A DNA stretch of 64,000 bases from Helopsaltes ochotensis (Eukaryota; Chordata; Aves; Passeriformes; Locustellidae), in the NCBI GenBank assembly GCA_013400155.1, contig VXBM01000269.1, forward strand, positions 227,403 to 291,402, in the 5' to 3' direction. The notes under the pieces were generated by a model. The model searched no databases, had not been told where the DNA came from, and saw nothing but the letters and a program-made list of their open reading frames with translations. Positions 38,048 through 50,425 of the stretch are shown piece by piece. A program made the position numbers and the translations under genes. Position 1 is the stretch's first letter. Each line of letters begins with the position of its first letter.

Positions 38048-41000
38048 AATAAATGTTAGTCCAACATTTTTTGAATGTTGATATCTGAAGTTAGACATCC
38101 AAATTTGTAGTTAAGCATGTAAGTAGGACTGCTCTGATTTTTATAGACACTGACTCCCACTGTGTCTTTATGTGTTATATTGTGTGGGGGTTTGCAGCAT
38201 TACTGAAAAACTAAATGAGGATTCAGGAGTATAACGTAAGTCAGCCAAGTTTGAGAATGTCAGCCTTGACAAAGTAATTTTTTGCTGCTCTGTTCAGCTA
38301 GCCCAATAAGGCTTACCTTGCTGAAGGGGAATGCAAAAGGACTAATGGGCAGTGTGTTTTGATCAATGAGTAACTGATATTTTCTAGTTTAGAAATAAAG
38401 ACAGTAATTATTACAATATAAGGAAGGAGATTTCTTCAGACCTGTTGCCCAGACATATTGCAGTTGTCATGTGCAAATGTAGCAATCTAATGTGTTTCTG
38501 AATATCAAGACTGCGCTGTTAAACACAGCCTGGTTTGATCTACTCTCTACGAAAGCAGATGAACTGCAGTTTGTTAATGAGTAGTTAGACAGCTTCTTAG
38601 AGACCTGTGCAATATCATACTGATGAGATAAAGGCTCCTTTGTGGTACTCTGGATTCATAAGCATGCTGCCTTGATGGACTGGAGCAGAATGTTGGCACG
38701 TTTGATTGAAAAAAAACCGTAATTTCCACTGTTTTGGTAAAGTTTTGGGGCCACATTCCAATCTCATTTTCATGACGTAACTCTGGCATGGAGAACAGAA
38801 GAGCTCACAGCTACACTGGGATCTAGCTTCCTTTTCATCATGTGGGGACCAAAGTGTAGAACTCTCCTTTTAAATTCCTCTGGTCAGGGTTTACAGTGGC
38901 GAGGCCATGTTAATTTTGCTATTTTGCTATAAAGGGAGTGAGTTCTGTGGCGCACTTTAAAGAACTAGATTTGATGGCAGCATGTAAAGTTGTAGTGTTC
39001 AGCTTGTTACAGTTATGCTCCAGAATCTGCATGTTAAAACAGAAGTTCCCAGTGAATATAGTATTGTTTGCAGGCAGAAGTGTCTTCGATTCTAGTATCC
39101 CTCTCCCTTCCGTTTTGTGAGGGCTGTCACAACTCTGCCCCTTTTGGGGACAGACCAAAGTCTGATGCCAGTTTGTGTGGAACGTGTATCAAAGCCTACT
39201 TTTGTCTTGCTGAATTCAATGGGAATTTTGTCTTTAGATGTAGTGGCAGCCTTGCTGGATTTCTTCTGTTATAATTTATTCTTTAGGGAGTTTATGTCCA
39301 AAAGTACTGACTGCCTCTTGCTTCCAGTGACTTAAACATGAGCTGACTGCTCACTGCTCTTGGAAGGTGCAGTTCTTCACTGCAGAAGATTCCAGTTTAA
39401 ATAAACAGACATAATTGCTCAGAAACAAATTTTCCCTGGGCTCCTGAGAAGACTGTATTAAATCAGGCTTGGTTTGGTTTGCTTTGATGCAGATGTGTGA
39501 CAGTGTTTTTCCTCTAGTTGGGTTAACCCTGAAAGTTTTGCCTATTTTGATTACCATGGTTCAGTTTTTCTTCAGACGGGTGGAGAACAAATACAGAGAC
39601 AGTATCGTTTTGATTGCCAGAAAAACATTCTTCAAGTAAATGGCTTTATCACATACTTGATCAATCTTTCAAAATCCAGCTGTTGAGCAGAATCAGCACA
39701 GACAATTGTGGGTTTTTTTGATTTTAAATAATGTATCAGAAAGGGCCTTGACTGTTAAGAAATGCACCACCTATGTTGTTTTTTCATTCTGAAGCAATGA
39801 AGCTGCTTTGCTCCAATTTGGATTCAAGTGTCTTGTGCATCACAGGGCTGTATGCAGTACACAACTGCTGGAATTGTTTCTTTTTTTAACTAAGTGATTG
39901 GCAGCCACTTGGATGAGTCACAATTATGAGCCTAATTTTAGCTGGTATGTATGTATTGGGAGAATCTACCAGAGACAGTTGTATCTGAAGGGTTGAGAGA
40001 GGTGAAGTCAATTTAGTTTTGGGGCTCCTTAGAAATCAATTTTTGTGTCCAAATTCTGTTTCTTCTCTTTTGGTTTTGTGCAGTCATATTATATGACCTT
40101 TCTGGTGGAATACACCTAATTCTTTCACCTTCAAAGAGTTTATCAGAAGGAGACAATTTAGAGTGACAACATCAATACTTTGATTGATGCTTGTTTGGTA
40201 TGTGTTTGACTTGTGTTTGTGTTTTGAACATAATGAAGTGCAGGGTTTAAGCTGCCTCTAGTGTCCCATTTGTTAGTTTGTCCACACGCAGCCTCTGCTG
40301 GTTTCCTCCAGCTGACCTGGGAAATAGCAAACAGGCAGGTGTATTAGTATGGAGTTTGAGAGGAGTTTAGTATGTGCAGTCAGAGCCCTCCAGTCATGCG
40401 GGCTGCATAATCTGGCTGCCAGCACTTACACCACTGTTCAACAGCTGCTGCTGTTTGTTTAAGGCAGTTCTGTTGAATTCTGCATTTTGCTCTTTTAGTC
40501 CACCTCTATCAAAGTAATGCAACTTATGGCAGGAGCTGGTTCCTATTGTGGCAGCCTGTCAGGAGAGCAATGTAGACAGTGGTGCCTGCCTTTAAATGCT
40601 GTGTATGTGAGAAAGAAGAGGTGTGTGCATTTCATGTCACCTTGCTGTTTCCTAATGCATTATTCCTGTTTACTCTGAGGCAAAGGTGTCAGACTGGATT
40701 GTGCAAGGAGATGGAAGCCAAGTTGTCATTTACTGCCTGTGTTCTGAGAGCTGCCATTAGCAGTACCCAGGTCCCTCCTCTGCTTTGTGTTCTGCTCAGC
40801 CTCTGTGTGTGCCTAGGTAGTAAACTACCATATGTTGTTTATAGAGAATGCAGAGGCAGTGTATCGTTTTCCACTTAATCAGGGTGTTCCTAATCGGGAA
40901 ATTGCCCAGAGAACTAATAAAGCCAAATGCACTCAATAACTGCTGTTTAAGAGACACAGTAATTCTGCTTAGCAGGAACATCCTCAGGTGATTTACAGGT

Positions 41001-41727
41001 ACCTGGCTATGTCCCATTTTTAACTTGAACGTGGCCTGATTTCTCCTAGGAGAGCTTTTAACGTTTGTCTGAGTTATGATGCAGGGACTGTCTGTACAAA
41101 CAACTTCTCTCACTATCTGATTGGTGCTGAAACTCTATCTTTTCTAGACCAGGTAAGCAGAGTGCCCTCACAGTTGGTGCTGTGGCTGGGTAGCACGCTG
41201 GGCCCTTGTTCTGGGCAGAGACACTTCTTTCATTGCCCTGAGGACTCTCAGGCTGTGGGCTGGTGGTAGTGATGTGATGGTCCTGCTTAAGCTTTGCTTA
41301 TGCTGAGCATAAACATGTCCTGGCCTTGGACACATGTTCCTGATTTGTGCTGCTTCTTGTGTAGTCGTGGCAAACTATTTGTTCAGCTGTGCAGCAGCTA
41401 AATCTGCAGCACAGCTAAATCTGCATACTGATCTGGCTGAAAAATAACTTAGCAAAAAGGGGAAAGAAAGAAAAGAGGTGTCTTGTCCAAATGGGTTTCT
41501 AGCCTGGTTCATGATGTGGCTACACAAACAGCTGTCCAAGCACAAAAAAGGGAGTGGTGGGAATAAGTGGGTGAGGTCAGGGAGAAAGGAGGCTATTTAA
41601 GCCAGTATTGCTGCCAAAATATTACTTGCCAAATTACTTTTCAGCTCCTCTGTTTTCTTGAACATTTCCTCACATCTGTTCTGTCATAGTAAACTCTTAC
41701 GGATGTTACTGCTTCTGCATTATAACA

Positions 41728-42030
41728 GCTGTACTGGTTCAGACAAAGACTTCATCTAACCCAATATCCTGTCTCCAACAGTGGCCACAGTAAGTAGACC
41801 CAAGGGGTAAAAAGGGGACAAGGCTGTCTGATGTTTCCAGGAATGTTCTCTCAGCCTCAGACAATATTTAGCTCAGGGGATTTCTTGAACCTGATGTGAT
41901 TCATTTACACAGTAACTGCCAATGGATCTCTTACATACCTGCCCAATTCATGTTGAACACCATGTAAAATCTTGGTTTTCATGACATCTTTTGGCAAGAA
42001 GTCCCACAGGTTTCCTGCTTGGAAGTGTGA
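41728..42030 (-). mobile_element. Ancient CR1-lineage LINE 3' fragment (antisense)
   Basis: The + strand carries TGTACTGGTTCAGACAAAG, then CATCTAACCCAATATCCTG, then TCTCCAACAGTGGCCA, later TTAGCTCAGGGGATTTCTTG, and finally TTGGCAAGAAGTCCCACAG. This order matches an old amniote interspersed repeat seen widely in reptiles and birds. Its layout parallels the antisense CR1 at 50.1 kb. Assignment to the CR1/L3 group is from memory. High divergence indicates an old insertion. Confidence 0.6.
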
Positions 42031-45000
42031 TCATGAAGTTCATAGGAGGACAGACCTAGCCTTTTTATTATAAATAATGTTGATTCACCTATCTATACAA
42101 CAGATAAAAATATTCAAGAAAAGACTTCCCTGAGAAATTGAAAGAATCATGGGGTCGGTACACCTGCTTACTCCTGCTCAGTGACCGTGAAATGTTTTGA
42201 TTGTCTTGGTCCAGTATGGGAAAGAAAGATGTGAAAGGATGTTTTCCATAAGCCAGTGAAGGGTAGTTAAGTTCTCCGTGTGCTAAGCCAAAATGACTTG
42301 AAAGGAGTATCAGGATGTGCATTACTGCTCCCTTCTGCTCTGAGATGAATGAGTTGAGTTTATATCTAAAAACACACCAGTCAGTGGAAAAACTTGCAGC
42401 ACGCATCAGTTCTGTGGGCAAATGAAATTTTTTTAATCCCGATGCTTGTCTAGTTCCATTTAGATTCATATTGGATTATAAACTGGATAACTCTGAATGC
42501 CATCCTTGTCTGTGCACATCTGTGCTTTGTGACCAAGTCAGTGAATTGCAGTGGTGCTTGGGAAGGGTTGAACCACTGAGAGAAGGCTGTGCTGACAAAC
42601 TTGGGCAAATTTTAAATGTTTGGGGCTGTGTTTGCTGGAGATTATAATTTTTCCTAGAACGCGCATACCCATTTACCAGGATGAGAGGTAAAATTACCCA
42701 TCTCTTTTCCCCTGATGTTCATCGTGTTTCTCACAGTGACCAGGCCAGGGATGCAGTTCTGGTTGCTGCAGTGCTGCCTGAACCACCTGAATTGCTTTGT
42801 CAGTAGTGACCACAGGGACAGAGAATGAAATTACCTGGTATCTATTTACAGAGTAAAATCTTTTTATGAATGGAATGTACACTCCTTTCTCCTGCCCCCT
42901 TGGGATGTGATTCCCCCTCTGTAAGGTGTTCACCATTTATGTAAATGATTGTGATTTCCAAACTAATCAAACCAAGGACAAAAGCTAGCACAGGCACTCA
43001 TCTAGCATCCAGCCCCCACATTACCTTTTACTTCATTAAAATATATATGACCCAGTTCAAGAGCTAATTTGGACAAAACCATTAGGCTTTTGTCCTCATC
43101 ACTGGTAGAAGTCTGAGGTTCATTTTTACACATGAGTGAGCACTGCAGTTTTAAGATGCATGAAGGTTATTTCTGTGTATGTGATGCATATGAAAGGGAG
43201 AGGGAAAGCGGCAGACACTGGACGCGCTCTTTATTTCTGTGACTGCATCATTTTATAAGGTCTTATTTGTGCTCCACCTGTGGAATGCTAGATGTGATAT
43301 AAAAATATATGGCTAAGTTAAAAACAGGAAAGGAAAATCAAGCCTCTGAGAAGGGAGAGTAGCAAGATGATCACATTGCAATGTAACTGTTGTGTACCCC
43401 ATAGAAAAACTGGTTGTGATCTCAGTAGAGTCCCTGGTGGAAGATGTGCGGTTGGATCTCCAGAGATGTTTAGACCAGATACAGAGAATCTCTACACACT
43501 CTGCAAGGTTGTTTGGTTTGGTTTGGATTTTTGGTTGGGATTGTTTTTCTTTTTTTATATTAGGTAGCTGTTTTAAATGCCTTCACTTAAAAGAAGCCCT
43601 TAGCGAAGAGAGTTTGTGAAAATACTTTGAACATCCACAGATTCAGAATCTCATGATATTTTTTAATCCAGCAAATCCAAGTAATTTATCCCCGTAATAT
43701 CCTAGTCTTGGGATGGATGCCATGACTAGATTGCGTCACTAATATCTGCCAGCGTGTGTGGCTGGCAGGGGTTGCTTTCCTGGAGCCACTATCTGGGGTA
43801 TCAAGTTGCTCTCCAGACTGATGGATGAGTCACCAGAATCTCTGTTTTGTTTGTGGGTTTTATCAGAGCTCATCAGGTAGCCGTCAGTGTGATTGACTAA
43901 CTCTGCGCCAAGTGTCAGGCAAAGGGAGCTGAAGTGAAGTAACACAAGTGACAGCTGAAGAATAAGCAACAATCTGTCTTTTCAAATGAGTTGTTCTGTT
44001 GGCAATTTGACAAATTGTATGGTGTAACTGAAAGTTCTAGTTAATGTGTTGCATTACTTTATTTCAAAATATTCTGTTATGAATTGCTTACATTTAAATT
44101 CTGGCAGATAGAATGCTTAATGAAATCAGCACAAATACAGTAAAATTGACATTAAAATACTGAGACTGTGCAAGTCTTCTGAGATTTATTCCTAAATATA
44201 CTAGCAAAGTCCTGCTTCAGCATTTTTAAAAATAATTTGACATTTTTGTCTTCCACCAAATAAAATGTAATGGGATAGTTCTCAATATAAATGGACAAGA
44301 GGGAAAAAGGGTGGGATTGGAAACAATTTGTTTCTCTGTAGAAAACCTCCTGCAAACTTTCGCTCAGATGTATTCGAGTGGCACACAACTGTTTGATTTA
44401 ATTTATCTGCCTTGCATGGGTAATTCATGTTTTACCTATTCTAAAAAAAAATCTGACTTCCTTTTCTTTCCCTTTTTTTTTTCTTTTTAAAATTTTTTTA
44501 GTTTCATCAAAATTACTCTGATTTCATGATATAAGGATGAAATTTTAATGGGACATGTAAATAAGGAGTATCTTCATGAAATCAAATTTTCTTGTACAAA
44601 TATGCCAGGAATATTAAAAAGAATTTTCTCCCAAAACTTTGTTTTTCCTGTCTGGTAATACCTTGGGAAAGCTCACAACTCTGGTGAGCTTTGTTGGTTA
44701 TTACCCATAGATTTTTTTTTTTTGAAATGACTCTCGTTGCATAAGAAAGTGTGAATCATGGTGGATTCAGTACTGGCTGCATTATGACCCTGTTTCCAGA
44801 TCTTATAATTTATTTCTCACAGGCTGTCCAGTCAGTGTTGTTTTTACATGGCTAGCTTGTAAAAAGCTTTGCTGGAAAAATTTAAGTGTGATTTTAAGCA
44901 ATTCCAGATTTACTGGTGTATGTCTCTATGGGGATATCTGTATTCTACAATGATCTTTTTTTTATTAGGTTTTTTTTTTTTTTTCTGGACTGACAAACCA

Positions 45001-46189
45001 AATTTGTGATTAAATTGAAATATTTCCCTCTGATTCCAGAGGAAGCATCCCCACATGAAGGGCTGCTTGCAAGCATTCAAGTGCTCATATATTAAAAACT
45101 TGCTGTGAAAGGACTTTATATGTCTTTGTTTTATTTTGTATTGCAAAGGACTGGGCATGTACATTGTCAGCTACCATGCTCGGCTCAGAGCGCTGAGTCA
45201 ATCACTTGATCATTGAAAATGTCCATTAAATTGCTGATACTCTGTTTTGGGCTAAGATTGTTTGGAGGTTTGCAGCAGTTTGCAGTATCTAGGTGCTTTA
45301 GGTTTCTTGTCATACTTGTTAGTCTTAGACATTGTGAAAACACACTGCTTCTGTTGGCAGGTTGCAGCTTAGGCACCATTTGTATGGCAGCACATTTCTG
45401 GTTTGTCTTCCTTACTGCTACCTGCTCGTGCTGTGGTGGTGATTTACCCTGGAGTAAATCTGCCCATGAGCAGACAGCAGGAACAGGTGTTTGTAACTAT
45501 CACTTCTTATATGAGACCTTGCAAACAGCAGAGGTATTTTTTTGCACGTGGCATTGCCCAAGTTTTAATCTCATCCCTCCTGATGACTGCTGGGAAGAAG
45601 CACAGAGTGCAGTTATCATCATTATGTTGAGGCTTGGGGTTAATGCAGAAGACAAGGGAAAGCTACTTCCTAGTTCCCCTGGTGAAAGCAAGGCAACATC
45701 TTCTCAGTGTCACTCTGGTGGGGCTGGTACCCTCCCTGCTGATGCAAAGGCTCTCCCTGATGTTTTGGTATGGTTTAAGCACCACTGGTGTCATGTGTAT
45801 CTCTTCTAGCGTAGCCGAGATGACAAGTTTCTTCCTCAAAATGTGTGATACTGGAGTTCTGGCTAGGTGGTCATGGCCTAGCATGGATGAGAAGGAGCAG
45901 AGACCTTTTAAATAGAAGATTACCAGCAAGTTATTGCTGGTAACTACTACTTACCCTGAAGATATTTCTCTCTTCTCTAATAGCTGAATTTGCAATGACA
46001 TTTTAATGCCTGTGGAAACTAGAGCCACAAGAACCTTTTCTTTTAGATACCAGCTTTGTATCTCAGCCTTTCAAAGGCAGAAGCTGGTGCAGTGTGTGCT
46101 GGAAGAGCCAGGCTGAGCTAACTTTGGCAGCCCCTGCTGCAGCTGCAGCCAGGCCGGTGGTGCCTGTGTGACTGGTGGCCCTGGAGAGG
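42031..46189. other. Intron 1 segment without a supported gene
   Basis: AT-rich intron with T runs at about 44471-44483 and 44970-44984. A 198-codon open frame at 45213-45809 (+) and a 93-codon frame overlapping it at 45634-45915 are the longest gap-free frames in this part. Neither shows a recognised domain (see findings). A 14-bp GC-rich palindrome, GCTGCAGCTGCAGC, lies just before the gap, near 46135-46148. Confidence 0.55.
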
Positions 46190-46412
46190 NNNNNNNNNNN
46201 NNNNNNNNNNNNNNNNNNNNNNNNNNNNNNNNNNNNNNNNNNNNNNNNNNNNNNNNNNNNNNNNNNNNNNNNNNNNNNNNNNNNNNNNNNNNNNNNNNNN
46301 NNNNNNNNNNNNNNNNNNNNNNNNNNNNNNNNNNNNNNNNNNNNNNNNNNNNNNNNNNNNNNNNNNNNNNNNNNNNNNNNNNNNNNNNNNNNNNNNNNNN
46401 NNNNNNNNNNNN
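46190..46412. other. Assembly gap (223 N)
   Basis: This N run ends directly in a GGGAA pentamer array, so the missing bases are probably more of the same tandem repeat or a G-rich block that could not be sequenced or assembled. The gap length may not reflect the true length. Confidence 0.97.
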
Positions 46413-46464
46413 GGGAAGGGAAGGGAAGGGAAGGGAAGGGAAGGGAAGGAAAGGGAAGGGAAAG
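46413..46464 (+). repeat. GGGAA pentanucleotide tandem array
   Basis: About ten units of GGGAA, with variant units near the right end (GGAAA, GGGAAA). The G triplets spaced by AA could form G-quadruplexes on the + strand. The array continues into the gap on its left. Confidence 0.95.
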
Positions 46465-47792
46465 TCACCCCTACCCTCCAGTCAGCTCATTTCTGTGCAG
46501 GGCTCTTCTCTGATAAGAGGATGGGGTTTTTTGGAGGACATGTACCTGCTGGCATCATTCCAGAAAGTGTAAGACATGCTTTTGAGATTCATTATAGAGA
46601 GCTGTAGGAGGAATCTCTTGGCAAGAGTTAAAAAAAAAAAAAAAGACAATTGTACTAACCTTGCTTCTCTATCCCAGTTTAAAAGAACTTGGATGTTGGC
46701 ATTTTTCTTCCATTTTCTTAAGGATGAACACTAACCCAGAGGTGATGATGGTAACGGTTGATGGGTTTACCTTTGTTATATAGTGAGTGTTGTATTATCT
46801 TTTTGTTCCATGACTTATGATTAAAAGTAAAATTGCTGACTGTTCTGAGAATGCAGGGGAGGTTTGGCTAACATACATATCAAAATTTTAAATCAGCCTG
46901 AAATAAAATCACATTCTTTATTAGTGAGAATATTTCTTTCAGCCTAGTTTTTCCAAGGCTGATAATAAAATTATGTTATCTAAATTCAAACAACTATATT
47001 TAAAATATTTTATGACTCTGTTGGCTGCCTTTTTTATTATATATCCCCAGATTTTTGAAACACAGAGGTCATCTTCTTAAAGAATCCCACTGTTGTCTCA
47101 GTTTGAAAATTAGCTGCTTGAAATATCAGCTGTACATATCTTGCATTTAATAAATTAATATATTAAAGAAGCTAGAAATTGATTATTCAATTACTGTGAA
47201 TCAGGCACCAAATATCCTAGTATGTTAGCTGAAGCATCAGTAGAAGTCTATTTCATCAGCATTGCTTAGCAGTGAACGAGCTGCCTGGAAACAAAGGAGA
47301 GAGCACACATGCAAACCTCTCTCTCTCTATGTTTTCAGATGATATGATTGAAACACAAATGTCCTGTGCAGTAAATCTGTGTATAATCATGGAATTTGTT
47401 GTGTGTGAAAGGCAGTTTGCATTTCACTCCTGGAAGAAGGAGTTTCAAATAATACATTTGTTTGTATTATGTTTGTCTGAGTAAGAGATACAGATCCCAC
47501 TAGTAAGAAACATATTGTAAAATCTACATAGAGAGAAAAAATGTATATATAAACATTAAAAACTGCCGAGCACTGGCAACAGCCCAGAATCAAAACTGCC
47601 AGGGTTTGTATGTGTCTGCCTGTTTCCTTTTTCTTAAAGATTCTTAAATCTTTGCTTGAGAGCAGGCTCTTCCGGATAGTTCATAGAGAGTGCTGCCAAA
47701 CACTTCTCATATAGAAGCCACACAAAGCAAAACAAGTCTTTTCACTGGGAATTTATGTGCAGAGTGATTGCTGAATACTTTGCAACCTTTTC

Positions 47793-47843
47793 TGGGGGGT
47801 GTGGGGGTGGGGGTGTGTGTGTGGGTGTGTGTGTGTGTATGTG
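47793..47843 (+). repeat. G-rich GT microsatellite
   Basis: A GGGGGGTGTGGGGGTGGGGG block leads into TG/GTGTG dinucleotides. It combines a potential G-quadruplex with a Z-DNA-prone GT run. Length is probably polymorphic. Confidence 0.92.
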
Positions 47844-48514
47844 AAAAATATTCCTTCTGCAGTTGATGATCGTGTCTTACTATGTACTGCATGAGAATGA
47901 CAATATATGTTTATTTTGAGATGTGGACAATAGAAAATAATGAGCTTGTCACTTTTAGCTTCCTGTTGCTCCATTTGGATTTTAAGCATGCAAGCACCAG
48001 GCCATTGCTTGCCATTGTAAATGTCTACAAAATAATGATTGTGCTGGGCAGTAGTGTAGTTATTGCACTTTTCTTGGCATATTTGTTTAATAATCTGCAA
48101 TTTGGATTCTCCAGGCCAAGTTTTGTGCTCTAGGTAAGTCTCAGACCTCTAATCTTTGGCAAATGCTGACTGGTTTGTGTAGTGTGCTGAGATTAAGGTC
48201 ATGACAGTGCTCATTTGCTAGTGGCTTCAGTAGAGCTCCTTCGCATTTACACCTGAATGACTAAGATCAGAGTAAGGTAATTGGTGTTTGGAGCCTTATT
48301 TCTATTTCTTTCTGTACTAAAATCCATCTAATGATATTCATCTGCTTGACGAAGGAAATGAAAGTAAATATTGCTTTGTGGTATGGAAATTTTTCCTATA
48401 TTTGATAAGTTTTATTTTGAAAATAAATTCATGCAAGCTAATTTTAATGCATTTTGCAGAACTCTGCTTGTGATCTATGGTTTGTGTTACTTGTATATTC
48501 TTTTCTAGCCTGAG

Positions 48515-48538
48515 ATCTCCCAGATAGTCCTGGGAGAT
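48515..48538. repeat. Perfect 9-bp hairpin
   Basis: The arms ATCTCCCAG and CTGGGAGAT are exact reverse complements around a 6-base loop (ATAGTC). It is short, and no miRNA-length stem extends beyond it. Confidence 0.9.
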
Positions 48539-49464
48539 GTTATAAAAGTAGAAGAATCTCTATTCCTCCTTCTATGAATCTGTAAACACTATTACCACCA
48601 CCACAAATCTACGCAGATGAAGGAAGCAAAGCAAGTTAAACTTAAGGCAGATTTGTGTCCCTCTTCAGCCAAATATTTCAGCACTCATTTGACTATGGTC
48701 ATGGCTTTAGTTCATTTTTAGTCAACAAGTCACTTTAGCACATGACTAAGTCCCACTGCATTACCATGAGAGGTGAGTGTGGGTGTGTGTTCTTTGCTGG
48801 CTTGGAATCTATTCCAGTGTAACTGCAGGAGTCTGAAGGTGTCGTGTGTGTGACGTTGGTGCCGTGGTGGTTCGGTGTAAGGCCACAGACTAGGCGTGAA
48901 TCATCAACATCACCACAGCAACAAATTTCTTAATACTCCAAACCTTTCTTGTGAGATGCAATCTCTTGCTACATGACCTTGGGAGAGTGGTAAGGAAATT
49001 TTTACTGGAACAAGCTGAGCAGGAGGCTTGCATGTGTTGAAGTTCAACGACCAACCCTGCTGTGCTTTGCACAGGACATCTCAGTAGCTTGAAGTCTTGT
49101 AGTTGCCTTCTGGGCACTGCCCCAGCATTCTCAAACACTTGTGTGTGATAACTGGGATTATCCCCATGCTGATGGATGTGCAAGGAGAGGAGCACTGGAA
49201 ACCCTGCTGCCCCCTGTATTGCTCTGCCTGTAATCCAGAAAGGATCAGACTTGGTTAAACTCACAAGCACTTGTGTATCAGTGGAAAGTACATCCAACTG
49301 CACCACGTAGGGCCATCTATGAAACTGAATTATTTGATATACCAGATTTGTCTACTGGTGAGATTCAGTGCCTGAATTAGTTATAACAATGTATACATGA
49401 CAAGGGGAGGACTCATTCTGCTTCCATTTGGAGAGTTTGCTCACTGAAGCAGACATCTGAAGTG

Positions 49465-49488
49465 TTGTGTTGTTGTTGTTGTTGTTGG
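49465..49488 (+). repeat. TTG trinucleotide repeat
   Basis: Roughly seven TTG units with one GTG interruption near the start. Confidence 0.9.
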
Positions 49489-50107
49489 GATGATTTTTTT
49501 TTTCTTAAAAGAAGTATAAAGTGATTATTTTGAGAGAATGCAAATGTTCAGAATAAACCATATTTTACCTGTTTTGGGATTTGAATGATTGTACCAGAAA
49601 CTAAGGCTGGTGTCTCTTCTAGTCTTGAGCAGGATGAGGAGTTTTTTAGAATGAATCTGGTGTTGTCCTACTCTTACAAGCTGGGGTACAAATGTTTCTG
49701 TGAGGACTCAAAGAGAAAACATACTTTTTCAACCTTTGCATGTGTTTTTCAACTTGATGCTTTAAAATGATTTTAAAACCATGATGAGTCAAATATTTTT
49801 TAAGGCATTTTAGCTTCAGTATGCCTTTCATGATACGGATGAAGGCACTTGAATCAAGCTGAACTTAGAGCAAGAGTCGGAAGAGTGGCTACAATGAGGT
49901 GACCGTCATGGGAGACCTTTTTTGCTCCATAGTATTTATTTTGATAATAAAACTCTCGGTGGTGGCAGAGAAGATATTCATGTCTGCAGGTGTCACAATG
50001 TTGGGTACCCATTTGAAGAGTTGGCCAGTATTTCATTTTTTGTGATAATTTTTCTCTTCCTGAAAAACAGCAGGAGGCAGAGAATCTTAAAAACTATGCT
50101 GAAAAGA

Positions 50108-50425
50108 CAGAATTATAGAACTGTAGAATGGTTTGGGTTGGAAGGGATTTTAAAGACCATCTCTTGTTAGAACCCTCCTCCTATGGACAGGTGCACCTTC
50201 CACTAGACCAGATTTCCCAAAGCACCATCCAGCCTGGCCTTGAACCCTTCTAGGGATTGGGCATCCACATCTTCTCTGGACAACCTGTGCCAGAGCCTTA
50301 ACCACCTTCACAGTAAAGAATTTCTTTTCAATTTCAAGTTAATTCCCCTTTGTCCTGTCCCTTCATGCCCTTGTTAAAAGTCCCTCTTCAGCTCTTCTTC
50401 CAGCCCCCTTACAGTACCACAGTAA
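50108..50425 (-). mobile_element. CR1 LINE 3' end (antisense)
   Basis: The + strand begins with a decayed tail complement (AATTATAGAACTGTAGAATGG) followed by TTTGGGTTGGAAGGGATTTT. It then runs TTCCACTAGACCAGATT, CCAGCCTGGCCTTGAACCC, ACAACCTGTGCCAGAGCC and CACAGTAAAGAATTTC. This is the usual antisense order of a CR1 3' end. The 5' side of the element is truncated near 50425. There is no intact reverse transcriptase. Confidence 0.92.

Larger units (their letters stand above)
25023..41727. other. Intron 1 segment without recognised genes
   Basis: AT-rich intron. Items seen are a 13-T run at 33780-33792, a CpG-dense patch at 33171-33251 (listed separately) and a two-unit telomere-like motif at 38033-38047. 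Open frames of 60-121 codons occur on both strands (for example 33481-33846 and 34106-34426) but show no domain, conserved ending or good splice sites. Apart from these items I see nothing functional. Confidence 0.6.
46465..50107. other. Intron 1 segment without recognised genes
   Basis: AT-rich intron with a 15-A run at 46630-46644, a G/T-rich microsatellite at 47793-47843, a small hairpin at 48515-48538, and a TTG repeat at 49465-49488. A 138-codon minus-strand frame at 48890-49306 has no recognised domain. Confidence 0.6.

Noticed and set aside
46118..46572. Open frames of 112-134 codons around the second gap
   Set aside because: They consist mostly of N and of GREGK-type or SLPFP-type repeats translated from the GGGAA array.
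48515..48538. miRNA precursor hairpin
   Set aside because: The 9-bp stem does not extend to the roughly 30-bp arm pairing needed for a miRNA precursor.
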